From assembly GCA_029851415.1 (NCBI GenBank), contig CM056741.1, positions 144,262,522-144,326,521 on the forward strand: DNA of 64,000 nt, given 5' to 3'. This DNA comes from Eretmocerus hayati (Eukaryota; Arthropoda; Insecta; Hymenoptera; Aphelinidae). Within the stretch, counting starts at the first letter, position 1. Each line of letters begins with the position of its first letter. Of the stretch, positions 26,357 through 37,400 are shown piece after piece. The position numbers and the translations under genes are program-made. The notes beneath the pieces were generated by a model that saw only the letters and a list, made by a program, of their open reading frames with translations, had not been told where the DNA came from and did no database searches.

Positions 26357-27530
26357 GAAGAGAAACGAGGAGTATACCATCGTCGCCCACTGATGGAGTT
26401 TCATTCTTCATCGTCAACAATCGTCAATCACGAGATGACCAGAAAGTATGGCAGAAGTGTGGAAAGTGAAACATGAAAGAGGATAATTTAAGATTTTAGC
26501 TTGCACTCTTTTTGCCGAAGAGAGCATGGGCATACATAACTTCAAAGTGTAAAGATTGAGTCTAAGTTCGTGTTATTTCTATAAATGTCACAAAAATTTA
26601 TCCTAATCAAGAATTCATCAACGCAATTAGTAAATGAGATAGTTGATGTTTACTTTAATTGTGTTGTAATTCTTGTACAATTATAAAGTTGAATAATGAA
26701 ACGTCTGACCATTCAGTATGAATACTTAGCTAGATGCAAAGGATTGAATACTTATGCAATCAAGTTGTTTTTATGGAGATTCACTGAGTTTTTTACTGTG
26801 TAAAAATGTTCCATCAAATTCTTAAGGTTTTCATATGAAACGTGTTACAGAATTTTCCAGAACAGCATTTTTTCATAATGATTACAGAACTTGTATAGAT
26901 TCCTGCGCGCGCTGAAATATCAAAATTGATTTTCTTCCGGGTTCAGATATGTATTCCTTTTTTATCACTAAAAATTAAATGTAAGTTATTTACGTTATTT
27001 ATTCAAATCCCGACTTTAACGGTGTATCCTTTCTATGAGCAAATCCTTTTGCTAACAAAGATTATACATTCATATTATAACAATTAATCAAACACGTTGG
27101 ATTCTAATATTGTCAGATACATGCACACTGGGCTCACTTCAATCAAGCAAAGTATTTTATAGTGTAAAGTGTGTTGATAAGATTATGAAACTTATTGCCT
27201 ACTTCATCCATAAAGAGTTTGGATGCTTCATTGCAATTCTTTTTTGTGAAATTTTGTACGTAAATGCGACAACTTGTGCTTGTATCAACAACCTGTTGAT
27301 GACACCTTCCAAGTTCAAAGTGAATAAAATGCATCTTTGATCATCAATATTTGATTCTAGTCTGCACTGTCATACATTTCGCAACCTGTACAACTTGCAT
27401 TGAATATTCAAAGTGTGCGCTATTGAGCGATTGGTTTTTCGATCAATCTGCCAGCGAGAGTGCATAAAATAATCGGTCTGAAGCGAGACACCTCATCCTT
27501 GAAGTGTTCGATCTTTTAGTTGATGCCGAG
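26357..27530 (+). other. Tetraspanin 3' UTR and intergenic DNA
   Basis: AT-rich sequence. An ATTAAA polyadenylation-type hexamer lies at 26974-26979; no AATAAA was found closer to the stop. The real 3' end is uncertain and no coding sequence was recognised. Confidence 0.35.
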
Positions 27531-27730
27531 TTGATGCGACATAACATGCATTTAGATGTTCAAAATCGCATGCAGAGTTTGTCCATCACATTGACATCTT
27601 TCATCTTGGATGCCCGGAAAAAAGTACATCTTTGAGGTGCTGATGAATGACGCTTCCCTATGAAAGCTCATCGTGACTTCAGAGCAACTTACTTTCATTT
27701 TCTGTACAGTAACCTGTTTGTTGATTATGG

Positions 27731-28000
27731 ACGACAATGGGTCGAGTGAATGAAAACACACTCTTGAGATGGAAGTTTTTATGGCCAAGCCTCCATTATG
27801 CTGACAACAAAAATCACATAGCACAACTCATTATAATCGAAAGTTGAAATGTATTCCACATCTCGTCGGTCAACGCATCACGAACTAGCGTTTGAAACTG
27901 GCGACCTTCGAATGAACATACGAATAGCTCAACGTTACTATGTATGTACAAAGTTCCACCCAAAGAGTGTTTTCATTCACTCGACCCTTAGTCCTCCAAT
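27731..28000. repeat. Inverted repeat with ~45 bp arms
   Basis: GGGTCGAGTGAATGAAAACA in the left arm (starting near 27739) pairs with TGTTTTCATTCACTCGACCC in the right arm (ending near 27988), with diverged extension to both sides. A smaller hairpin (AATACATT...CATGCGAATTCATG...AATGTATT) follows at about 28058-28105. No coding potential. Confidence 0.7.
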
Positions 28001-28439
28001 ATCAAGACAGGAGTTACAGCGATATCTCTGTTTGAACGGAATGAAACACATCGACGAAAATACATTCATAATCCATGCGAATTCATGGATTCTAAATGTA
28101 TTTTCTTATGATAGGTATTCTAAACACTCGACGCGTTTCGCGGTACTTCTTCAGGCTCATTATCACCTAATTTTGGAATGAGTCTTGAGAATGTAGAAGC
28201 TAGAAATACTAGGACTTATCAACGTTGGGTACGGTATTTTGCGATCTCCTCTGAGATGCAATCTAGTCTAGTTCTTGATGTTTATATGAGTCTGCAGGGG
28301 CTTTTTTAAAAATCAGCTGCATGACCAACAGGTTGATCGGGTCCTAAATGTACAGATTCACTTACAAGGTTTTGATCTCTTGGTACGATATTCAAGTTAG
28401 GGGACGAGAAATTATCAACCTTTGTCTATTTTCCATCTT

Positions 28440-29780
28440 CATTATATTGTCAGCGTGTATGTGAGCACGGTGCCGTTTAAGCGCTCGAAAGTATTGTAAG
28501 AATGACGAAAAAAGAAACGCTATCTCTTGCCTCTCATGATTCCATCCAAGAATCCGTTCCATCCGACATCGGATCTACTTCGTCACTGGGATGCGGGACG
28601 AAATATGAAAACTCCATTTGATTACATGTATTTTGGTTAGCATTGATAATGACTTGACGGGAAAAAATTACCCAGTGGATGATTCAACGTTCCTGGGCGG
28701 CTCACGGGGCAAGAAACATCCAATTCGATGGGTTAGCTGGTCAAACCCACTTTTTGATATCCAGGATCATTTTTAAGATGCGAACAAAATAGCGCAAGAC
28801 CGGTTAGCAGAACGCAATCTAACAGCAACGCTTGCTAATCATGATTGTATTGGACAACAGGATATGGATGTCAAAATAATGCACATATTCGCGATTTTTC
28901 AACGTATATTTTATAATATACAGGATCCAAATGAGGGGCCCGTTCTACGCCTACGTTCAGGTTTTCATTTGAATTGCCAAAAGTGTATTGTAGTTTCTCA
29001 GAAACCATCAAAATTTTGCAAAACAAAAGTCCGAGTAATAGGCCTGAAGTATCCAGGCGCAGTCTCACATTATTGCACCTTCGGGATCATATATTCAGCA
29101 AGCTAATACACTTTGTGGAGGTGTTTTGCCACGTTGCAAGAAGGTACCACTTGATCCATAGATTGGGCAACTTGGGGCTGGATATCGAAACATTTTGGTT
29201 ACAAAGATCCGCATGGATCAGTGCGTTATTTTGACCTCCATGTCCTGTTGTCCAATACAATCATAAGCCCAAGCGTTGCTGTCAGATTCCATTTGCCTCT
29301 GGTTCTTGCGCCATTTCTATTGTGCCCCAAAACGATGTGCGAGATGAAGTAACCAATTTTCCCATTTTCCTATCAAAACGCATGTTTTTCCCCTCTGACC
29401 CGCGCGAACACATTGGATTAGCCACTGTGCTACCTTCGCCCGTCAAGTGATTATCAATGCTGACCAATACACTTGTTATCGAACGGGGATCTTCATAATG
29501 TCGGTGTCAGACATCCCTTCAAGGGCGAAATGTCAGTTTCGAGTATGTCAGGTATCCGTAATCCAAAAACTCTTCCCTATAAGATATTTAATAGAGAGAA
29601 TACACAAAATAAAACCATGCTCCTCCATACGTTTTTCATCTCCAGAGGTTGGAAACGCGGGGGATCAATTTTTAACTTCTGAACTTTTGGGTCCAAAATG
29701 TGTGAGTTTCCTCGATAATACCCATATATCGGTGCGGATTTCATCGATCGGCTTTGGGTCGCTTCTGAGTTTTTGGATGT
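28440..29780. repeat. Long inverted repeat (about 0.6 kb arms)
   Basis: The sequence from about 28600 to 28883 is mirrored by 29220-29500. Paired landmarks are GATTGTATTGGACAACAGGA against TCCTGTTGTCCAATACAATC, ACAGCAACGCTTG against CAAGCGTTGCTGT, and AGCATTGATAATGACTTGAC against GTCAAGTGATTATCAATGCT. The arms are diverged and the outer limits are approximate. No intact ORF is carried; it is a large foldback element or two head-to-head element copies. Confidence 0.75.
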
Positions 29781-30740
29781 GAGATCTCAGAATACCTACC
29801 ACCAAGCCATCCCTCGTTGCTCAGGGACGCCGCTTCCAAATTCCTCTAGGTCTGCATTTTTTTGAAAGCTCAAAGTGAAAGCTGGGAAAAGTTTATCGAC
29901 TCAAAATGGGGCGGAGGTCCAATTATTGAAGCAGAAGTGTGAGAGAAAGAGGGGTTTCTTTTATTGCGAAAGTTGACATTCTATACTCATTGGCTCTGAT
30001 GAATTCATTCACCCATTGGTTGATTTTCTCATTTTCTACCGAATTAGATTGCTTGCGTTAGGGTTTTTTTTTGCGTCCTCGATGACTCATTCGAATGCAT
30101 GCAAGGTATGGAAAATGTCGCCCGCATCGAGCCAGTCTCCCAGGTGTTTGAGTCCGGGACCATTCAGAGGAAAAGTGGCACCCCTTCGTTCCAATAAGAT
30201 GAACTCCATTTTAAATATCCTTTGAATTAGCAGCGAATTGTACTAGTAGCTAATTGTGGCTTTTGTCAAAAAAAGAAAGAAAATGAAGTCTGGCTCATGG
30301 TATCATAGTTTATTGACGTGTTCAAATAAAATTTGGGCTTATTCAAAATTGAATGATTTTTACTAAAATTGGAATGAAACATTTATTATAAATGTTACCT
30401 GAACTGAATACTCACTGAAATTTGGGAAATTCGAAAAGGAAAGTGACTCACATTAACATGTAAAATTTTTTTAACTGTCGTCATAATGAAGTCATCGAGC
30501 TTTTGCGCATATGAGAGTGCTTAGCTGTTGGAACAATGACAATTGATCTCTGGTTGATTATTCTCCATCATCAAATAGAGCTCTTCATAATTGATGAACT
30601 GTGTAATCAAATTTTTTTTCCTTGAGCTCAAGGAAAATAAATTTGAGCAAGAGGTTGATAGCAATCTCTTGTCCTCTACTCGAAGGCGGGAAATCAAATA
30701 TCGAACTCGTTCCAACTACGCACATACATACTCCTGATCA
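29781..30740. other. Intergenic AT-rich DNA upstream of the serine protease
   Basis: No gene or long repeat is recognised. Small ORFs here have no protein features. Confidence 0.5.
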
Positions 30741-30741
30741 A

Positions 30742-30747
30742 TATAAG
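30742..30747 (+). promoter_or_regulatory. TATA-like box of the serine protease gene
   Basis: TATAAG lies 62 bp before the start codon. That would put transcription start near 30772 and give a 5' UTR of about 30 nt, a common layout for secreted insect proteases. Confidence 0.5.
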
Positions 30748-30803
30748 AGTTTGGCTTCCAAACTAAAGTGAAGTGTAATCCAGTCAACCTATTAAAATAT
30801 ACG

Positions 30804-30849
30804 ATGCTCGAAGCGTTCATATCCTTCGTTGCACTTGGTGCAATCCTTT
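30804..30849 (+). CDS. Serine protease exon 1 (signal peptide)
   Basis: ATG plus 15 hydrophobic codons (MLEAFISFVALGAIL) and the first base of a Cys codon. Donor GTGAGT. The ATG is the first after the TATA-like box. Confidence 0.85.
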
Positions 30850-32214
30850 GTGAGTATCAACTTTTGACATTTGATTGTTTGTATATACTTTTGTCAAAAA
30901 AAAAAAATCAGCGACAAATGGGATGATGACTAGCTCTTCATTGGTCTTTTATTCATTTTAATGAAACTGATACCTTACATCTTGAAAATAGAATACGCCA
31001 CGCCACATTTAAAGTGAAGTTTGAAATGCTGATTTTTTATGTTTTTCCCCCCTTCAAGCGAAAGCTTTCTAATCAGTTTTTTGCGCTAAAAGTAATCTTT
31101 AAAAAAATTTCTGGAAAATAGTGATTGATTTTCCTTGGCATAGGATTCATAAAAAATAGACTTGCACATTCTTACGTCTGAGTGTGGGTAGTTCTTGTAC
31201 TCAGGTATTCCTCGACCGACTGCTAAAACTATCCAAGTACTATCAGATACTAGATCGGATACCTACGTTTAAAAAGTAGACAACAAGGCTGAACAGTCGC
31301 TTGATAGAAATTTTTCGCCAAGACGATCGCAATTAACCGAATTCTGACCGTGGATTGTTGCAGGTCATATTGCAGTTGCCGAATCAACTCTCCAAGATAA
31401 TTCACAACCAAGGCATCGTCGCTCTGTTGGTGGCTCGATAACTCCAAATAAAGCATATCCTTTCGTTGTCTCGATTAGCGTCCCAAGGGTTGTTCACTTG
31501 TGCGGTGGGACCATCATAACTCCAAGTGTTATCTTGACGGCTGGTCACTGTATCTATCGATACTCGAACCTACAGTTCTCGGTTTTGGTTCGAAGTAATG
31601 ATCTGAAAACTGGTGGCTCTATTTATAAAGTCTCACAAAAACTCTTACACGAGAAATACCGAAAAGTCAGAACTTCTTACAATGACATAGGTCTTCTGAA
31701 GCTCGAGGAACCCATAAAAAATATTGACGAAAGTAACGAAATTGTTACTTTGGCACGGAAAGACGAGGTGGTTCCTGTCCATAGCAACGCAACTGTCATC
31801 GGTTGGGGTGCGTTATATAACGATATGGATCAGTGGAAATTGGATCGAGATCCCAATGAAACTGTTGAGCAGAGAGCCACGTCGATGAAAGAATTATTGG
31901 GTGGTTACACGAGAAAACTCAGAAGCGTAAATATTCGTGTTGTACCAATAGAAAATTGCAAAGCTGATTTGAGTATATGGTACAAGAACATCAAATTAAG
32001 TACTGAAATCTGCACTCAAGCTTCGAAAAAAGGCACCTGTCGAGGAGATTCAGGAACGCCTCTCGTTTTGAATGAACGACAGATAGGGATAGTATCAGGG
32101 AGCAAAAACTGTGGCGGAAAACCAACGATTTACACGAACGTGGCAGCATATCGTTGGTGGATAGACCAAAAAGTAGAGCTTTTAACTCATTCAAAAGAGA
32201 GAACACGCTCATAA
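30804..32214 (+). CDS. Secreted chymotrypsin-like serine protease, S1A family (two exons, 298 aa)
   Basis: Exons 30804-30849 and 31364-32214 join in frame (a split Cys codon). The protein starts with a hydrophobic signal peptide (about 1-16) and a short pro-region ending RHRR35. Next comes SVGG where most S1 proteases have IVGG. The S1 domain carries the triad H77 (TAGHC), D123 (NDIGLL) and S245 (CRGDSGTP). The residue at the trypsin-189 position is Gly, so tryptic specificity is not expected; chymotrypsin- or elastase-like is more likely. Oddities are Ser instead of Ile at the new N-terminus, Thr in place of the second Gly of GDSGGP, and a roughly 25-residue insertion after GWG. It may be a digestive, venom or regulatory protease. 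The family is certain; the substrate is unknown. Confidence 0.92.
31364..32214 (+). CDS. Serine protease exon 2 (pro-peptide and catalytic domain)
   Basis: Acceptor GATTGTTGCAG. It encodes residues 16-298, including the whole catalytic domain without further introns, ending in TAA. Confidence 0.93.
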
Positions 32215-32305
32215 AAATATTGGTGTCAACCAGTTTGCCGGATATATCACGAGGTTAATTTATCTGTTTTTCCATTTTTGTTGCCGTGAGTTGATTGTGG
32301 AATCA

Positions 32306-32311
32306 AATAAA
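32306..32311 (+). other. Polyadenylation signal of the serine protease
   Basis: AATAAA lies 92 nt after the stop codon, the usual distance for a short insect 3' UTR. Confidence 0.65.
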
Positions 32312-34202
32312 CCATCTCGTATTCCAACAACATAATATTTGTACGTGGATAGATCTTTACTAGATGTATGACTGAAAAATTTAAGGAGGTAGATACATTT
32401 TTCGATGTTATACGCGACAAGAATGCTTAGAAACATCATTTGATCTACACATGTAAGCTCGTTGAGCTTTCACAATGATGAGATCATTTCAAAAGCTTGA
32501 ATTCAACTTATTTAAGGTCAAGGTAGTATAAGGTAGATTCCCATTATGGTGAATAGTTGGAGCACAAGTGCGGATATGAAAGTATCTAAAAGGTCTTTTC
32601 TCGACGAAGTAAACGTAAGATTAAAGAATCTATTGAACAGATAACTACAACGAATTCAATTACATACTTCTGTACATACATAGATGCAGAACGAGATTTC
32701 ATTGTCACGTATTTTCACGGCTACGCTCCTGCAAACGTGTCGGCATCATTCGTGGGTTAATCTCAGGAAAATCAATGCATGAGCCATCAAATATATCACC
32801 ATTATTTATTAAGTCTGAGACAAAGTTCAACTTACATTGGTTGATCTATTATACATGATATTTACAAGTTCTTTCACCCCACTCGAAATATGAAATATCT
32901 TTCATTCGTAACTGCGCTTAAATCCACGAAGATAAATCTCTCAACCAACAAAAAAATTGCTCTTTTGAGCGTTCACTTTGCAGAAAAAAAAAAATTATTC
33001 AATGTTCCACATATACAAAGTGTCTAAAAAATAACCATTGTACATTGATTCTGTTTTACACAGGGTTGGAAATAATCAAATTCACAACTTTATCTCGAAA
33101 ATTGTCGAAAAATCTCTCATCAATAAGAATCATGGAAGATTATTATTTTCTCACGTTACGTCAAGAGTCACGTCGCATTAGGAGCTTTGGTTCTACGACA
33201 AAGTGGTCTCATTATATTTTCTCAATAATGAAATGAAATATTTATAAATCTAGATTTTTACCTAGAATATGATGAGAATTCACAATTACGCTGTGTGAAT
33301 TTTTTCATAAGTCGCGTTGTGTGCTTTTGATATTCTCGGCGTCCTATACTTTATTTCAAGAAGCACTCGATTCATTTTGGACTTGTCAGTTTTGTCTAAC
33401 ATTTCAGGTAAGTCTTATGCATTCATGTATTCTACCTATCAATTACGAACACTTATTAAACTATCTCCTACGAAACATTTTCCCAACGCTATGTCTACTC
33501 CAACCGATTCTCGGCATAATTTACGCGATTATTATTTCTCCAATAATTAAAAATTTATCTTACAAAATCTGAAAAAATATACAATCCCTTATCGACATTT
33601 TTCTTGAACAGTCGCGAGTATAAAAAGTGAAAGGATAGACGATGAGTGGGGAAGAGTTGGAGAAACGCAAGCTTTTATGGAAGTGAGGTGACCTCGGAGG
33701 TGACGGTGAATTCTGGAACACGCGCAAGAGTTCACTCGACAATTATAATTTACCAATATTCAGTCCAAGTTTTCCGGGAACGCTCGCTCACGCTTATTGC
33801 AAACTCAAGTCTTCATTTTGACTCGATATACAATATATTTTCACGTGCCATTTATGGATTTCTTACATGAAAAATTAATACTCTGAGGACGCGAGAGAGT
33901 ACCACACCTGCCTTAAGATGAAATGTTGGAAAACTAGTAATTTCAGTTTCGACTCTTCCATTCGGTCAAATTGAACGGGCGTACATTTTAAATAAATGCA
34001 TTCGTCATTCTACCGATCGAATAACACGATCACTTAAATTACCCATACAAAATTGAACCGCTCACTCTTTCATGACTTAAAAAAGTTCAAAAAAGTTAAC
34101 GAATAACGACAAATCACGATGCCACGTACAAAATCACGAGCCCAATCACTATCCGGTCTGATCACAAGAGAGTTTCGCTGTACATATAGGTGCGCAAGCT
34201 CA
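32312..34202. other. Intergenic region between convergent genes, including the NCKAP5 3' UTR
   Basis: The right part should be the 3' UTR of the minus-strand NCKAP5 gene. A minus-strand AATAAA (TTTATT at 33350-33355 on +) could end it. No other gene is seen. Confidence 0.4.
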
Positions 34203-34459
34203 TCAGAGAGGTGAGAGCTTCATACGGTCGGGGTGGTTGGGCGAGTCAAGTACACTCGCATTGCTGGATGACCCATTGCTGAGAAGCGACGACCTCGGCG
34301 AGGATGACGAAGATATGCCCATCTCGTCGAGAAAGTCAAACGAAGCGACGGCCTCTCGCTCCTTGTCGCCGTAGCGCACGAAGAACTCGCCACCCCGGCC
34401 AATTATGGAGGGCCGGGCCGAAGCCCAATTTGAAGGTAGTCGTAGCACCCGGTGAACAG
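34203..34459 (-). CDS. Nckap5: NCKAP5 terminal coding exon
   Basis: Acceptor GCTTCAG. It encodes the C-terminus from AVHRVLRLPSNW to DSPNHPDRMKLSPL and a TGA stop. It includes FFVRYGDKEREAVASFDFLD and a Ser-rich stretch, and its phase joins the previous exon. Confidence 0.85.
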
Positions 34460-37400
34460 CTGAAGCTACATACATACAAACCAAGCGCTTTGCGTCAGCC
34501 AGGTTTTTCAATTCTCATCCTAGCTTTCGCATTTCATGCTTATCTGATATTGTGCTTCTCTCTACCTTTCATCGACTGTACACAAAGAAGTTGGCAAGAT
34601 TATTATCGACTGACTGATCTATACATTTGAACAACAGAGGTTCGTTTCTTTGGAAATCATTAGCTTCTTCGGCTGGCTCGACTCCTTGCCAACTTCTAGG
34701 TGCAACCCACTTATGCAAGTAGTCCTTCTCAGCTCTTTCACACGCACAAACTTATTCTTCTCTCTTTCCCCATGTTTCTCGCTATAATTTTTCATTCATC
34801 TTATCCAATTGTTCCTCCGTGGATGCATCTGTCACTCAGGTCTCTTTGTCTCACTCTCTGTTTCGGCCTGTCTGTTTTTGTAACATTAGAAAAAAAGGAA
34901 GAAAATCAGTCCATAGATTATGGCTCATCGAAACACGTTACACGACACATCAGATTCGAGAGATACAAAATTTCGTCGGATTTGAAAGTCCCAATTTCTA
35001 GATTTCGTAGGTGAAGCCATTGAGGTGATGAAGCCAATGCTGAGTTCAAAATCCCCTTAGATAAGTATTACATTTCATTCATAATTGTTTGATCCCTCAA
35101 AGCTTCATTACATTCGAAATCAAGTATTGTTGCAAAAATTCCATACTTAGAATGACAAAAAGTTAATATCATCTTAGTTTAAACTTAAAATATTCGTTAC
35201 TTTGGCTCGTAATATCGAAAATTTGTGAATTTTTTCAGAATGCGGAACTGAGTTGGACTTCCAAATCGTCTCGGATCTACGTAGAGAAAGAGAGAAGAGT
35301 CAAGGTAAGGAAGAGAGAAATAGTAGAGGCAGTGTACTTCAACCCATGCAGTTTGTACAGTAACCGTCGAATTATCCTGTATCTACTCACTGTCAGTTTA
35401 CTAGGGTTAATAAACCGATCTCATAATTTTAATTCAAAGTAGTCTTGCAGCATGGTGCCGATGGTGATGATGGTGAGGGTGGTGATGAATTACATGATTG
35501 AGATGATTGTGATGATGGAGATGGTGGAGATGGTGGTGATGGTCGTGATGGTCGAAATGGTGGCGATGCTTATATCAGGCAGAATAAAGTAAAGTAAGTC
35601 AGTTTTTTGTTATGCAAGAGCTACTCTACGATAGATCAATGCATGCGAAAATTAAAAATCCAAAAGGCTAAGGGTTAGACAAATGGTTTCGATCGAGATG
35701 CCAATATAACATGGTACTGTAGTATCGAACTGTTCCGAGGAAAGGGAAATACTTCAATGAAAACATAATTTTCAATGCAAAGAATCTGAACAATGAATCT
35801 GAATAGCGTTGAGATCGATGATTATGGAATCGCTTCAAGGAATCATCAAATGTGTACCTTTCTTCTGACGTCTGAACCGATGTAACCTATGTAGATGTCG
35901 ATAGTCCGGAGGCTCATCTCCTGAATCGCTTCCAGCCGAACCACTACTTGACGTCGCTGATGAGCTTTCACTGCTTGCCAGCATCACATCCAACAAATTC
36001 GCTCTCGCCTGTGAATTCATTATTATTTTCAATGATGCAGAATCTAATTACTTATTACTTGATCCAAAAAAAGATGATAGCTTCTTTGAGGTTTCAAGAA
36101 TATAACGTATAGAATACCTTGGGATCGGTGAAATCGATGTCCCTCTCGATGTGCACCCAGCCAGTGGGACAGCAGCAAGCGATATCGAGCTTTTCCAAAG
36201 CCACTTGAGACTCTGATCTCGAGGGGTTGTTATCGTCACCACTCTTTATCATTCTGTTAAGCTCATCTATCACATCTTTGGAAGTTGCACGCTCGTGGAA
36301 GCTGAGAGAGCAGTCCCTGCCCTCTATCAAAACGGAAGCTCTCGCGGGGCTGACCTGTATTTAAAAATGTATGCCAAACTTTCAATTAAATAACTCCAAC
36401 ATTAATTTCTACTTCATTAAGAACTAAACTTCATCTTGTGCATATAATTTGAAGAACAGTGATGAAATCGGCTCTACCTATCATTAGTTCTTGAGAGATA
36501 TGATTCACGTACGAGTTTTTTAAGGACTATTTCCGAGACTACTTCTCAAACATTTCATAAACATGTGGTTGAGCTAACTCAGTGCGCGTCTTGAGACTAT
36601 GTTAGAGTAGATTGGGTTTACTAAGGTGAAAGTAACGTACAACTGTGCTCGGAGTGGACGAAGTTGCAGCCTCTTCATCTTCTTCAGGAACAGCGCCGAG
36701 TTCCGAGGGCGCGACCGTCGTGTAAGAGATGCCACCGTTGCAGGCAATGGCGCTCACGATTCTCTCCTCAGGTGCGAGCGGTGGTACCGGTATCTCATCC
36801 AAAAGCTCCTCGGCCGACTTTTCCGATGGGCCGTTTCTCGACTCGTCCGATACCTCATCCGAGTCTCCGTAGAATGCCCCTGAAGCTTGTCGATTGCTGC
36901 TCGATTCTATTGGTAAACAGTAGAAGTATCGTTATTTTTTTCAAGTTCAGGTTATTTAATTATGATAATGGTAATTGAAGTATTTATCTGATGTTTTTTG
37001 CAGAAAATGAAAAAGACTGACACCAATCAATTTGCCAAACAACACGAATCTAAGTTTCTTTATCAAGTGTCTTTTCAATTCTGATGATTTATAAAATTCT
37101 TCTCGAAAATTCTGCGTCAATGGATAAACCGAGGGAACGAATCCTCATAAATCCTAGAAGACAGAAGCTTGACTGCAAGCAAAGAGATAGAACACACCGT
37201 CGTTGGAAGAAGGTGGCCTGGTATCCGCATGAATTTGATCGTTGTCCAGCTGCGTCAATGTCGACGGATTGGTGGCAGCCGGGGGCAGGTACTTGTGCTG
37301 CTCGGCGATAAAGCTGAGCACGCTGTGTAATTGCTGTTCACGGTCGGAAGCATTCGCTGGTAAACTCTTGCAGCCACCCCGTGAGGAGTTACTCGCAAGA

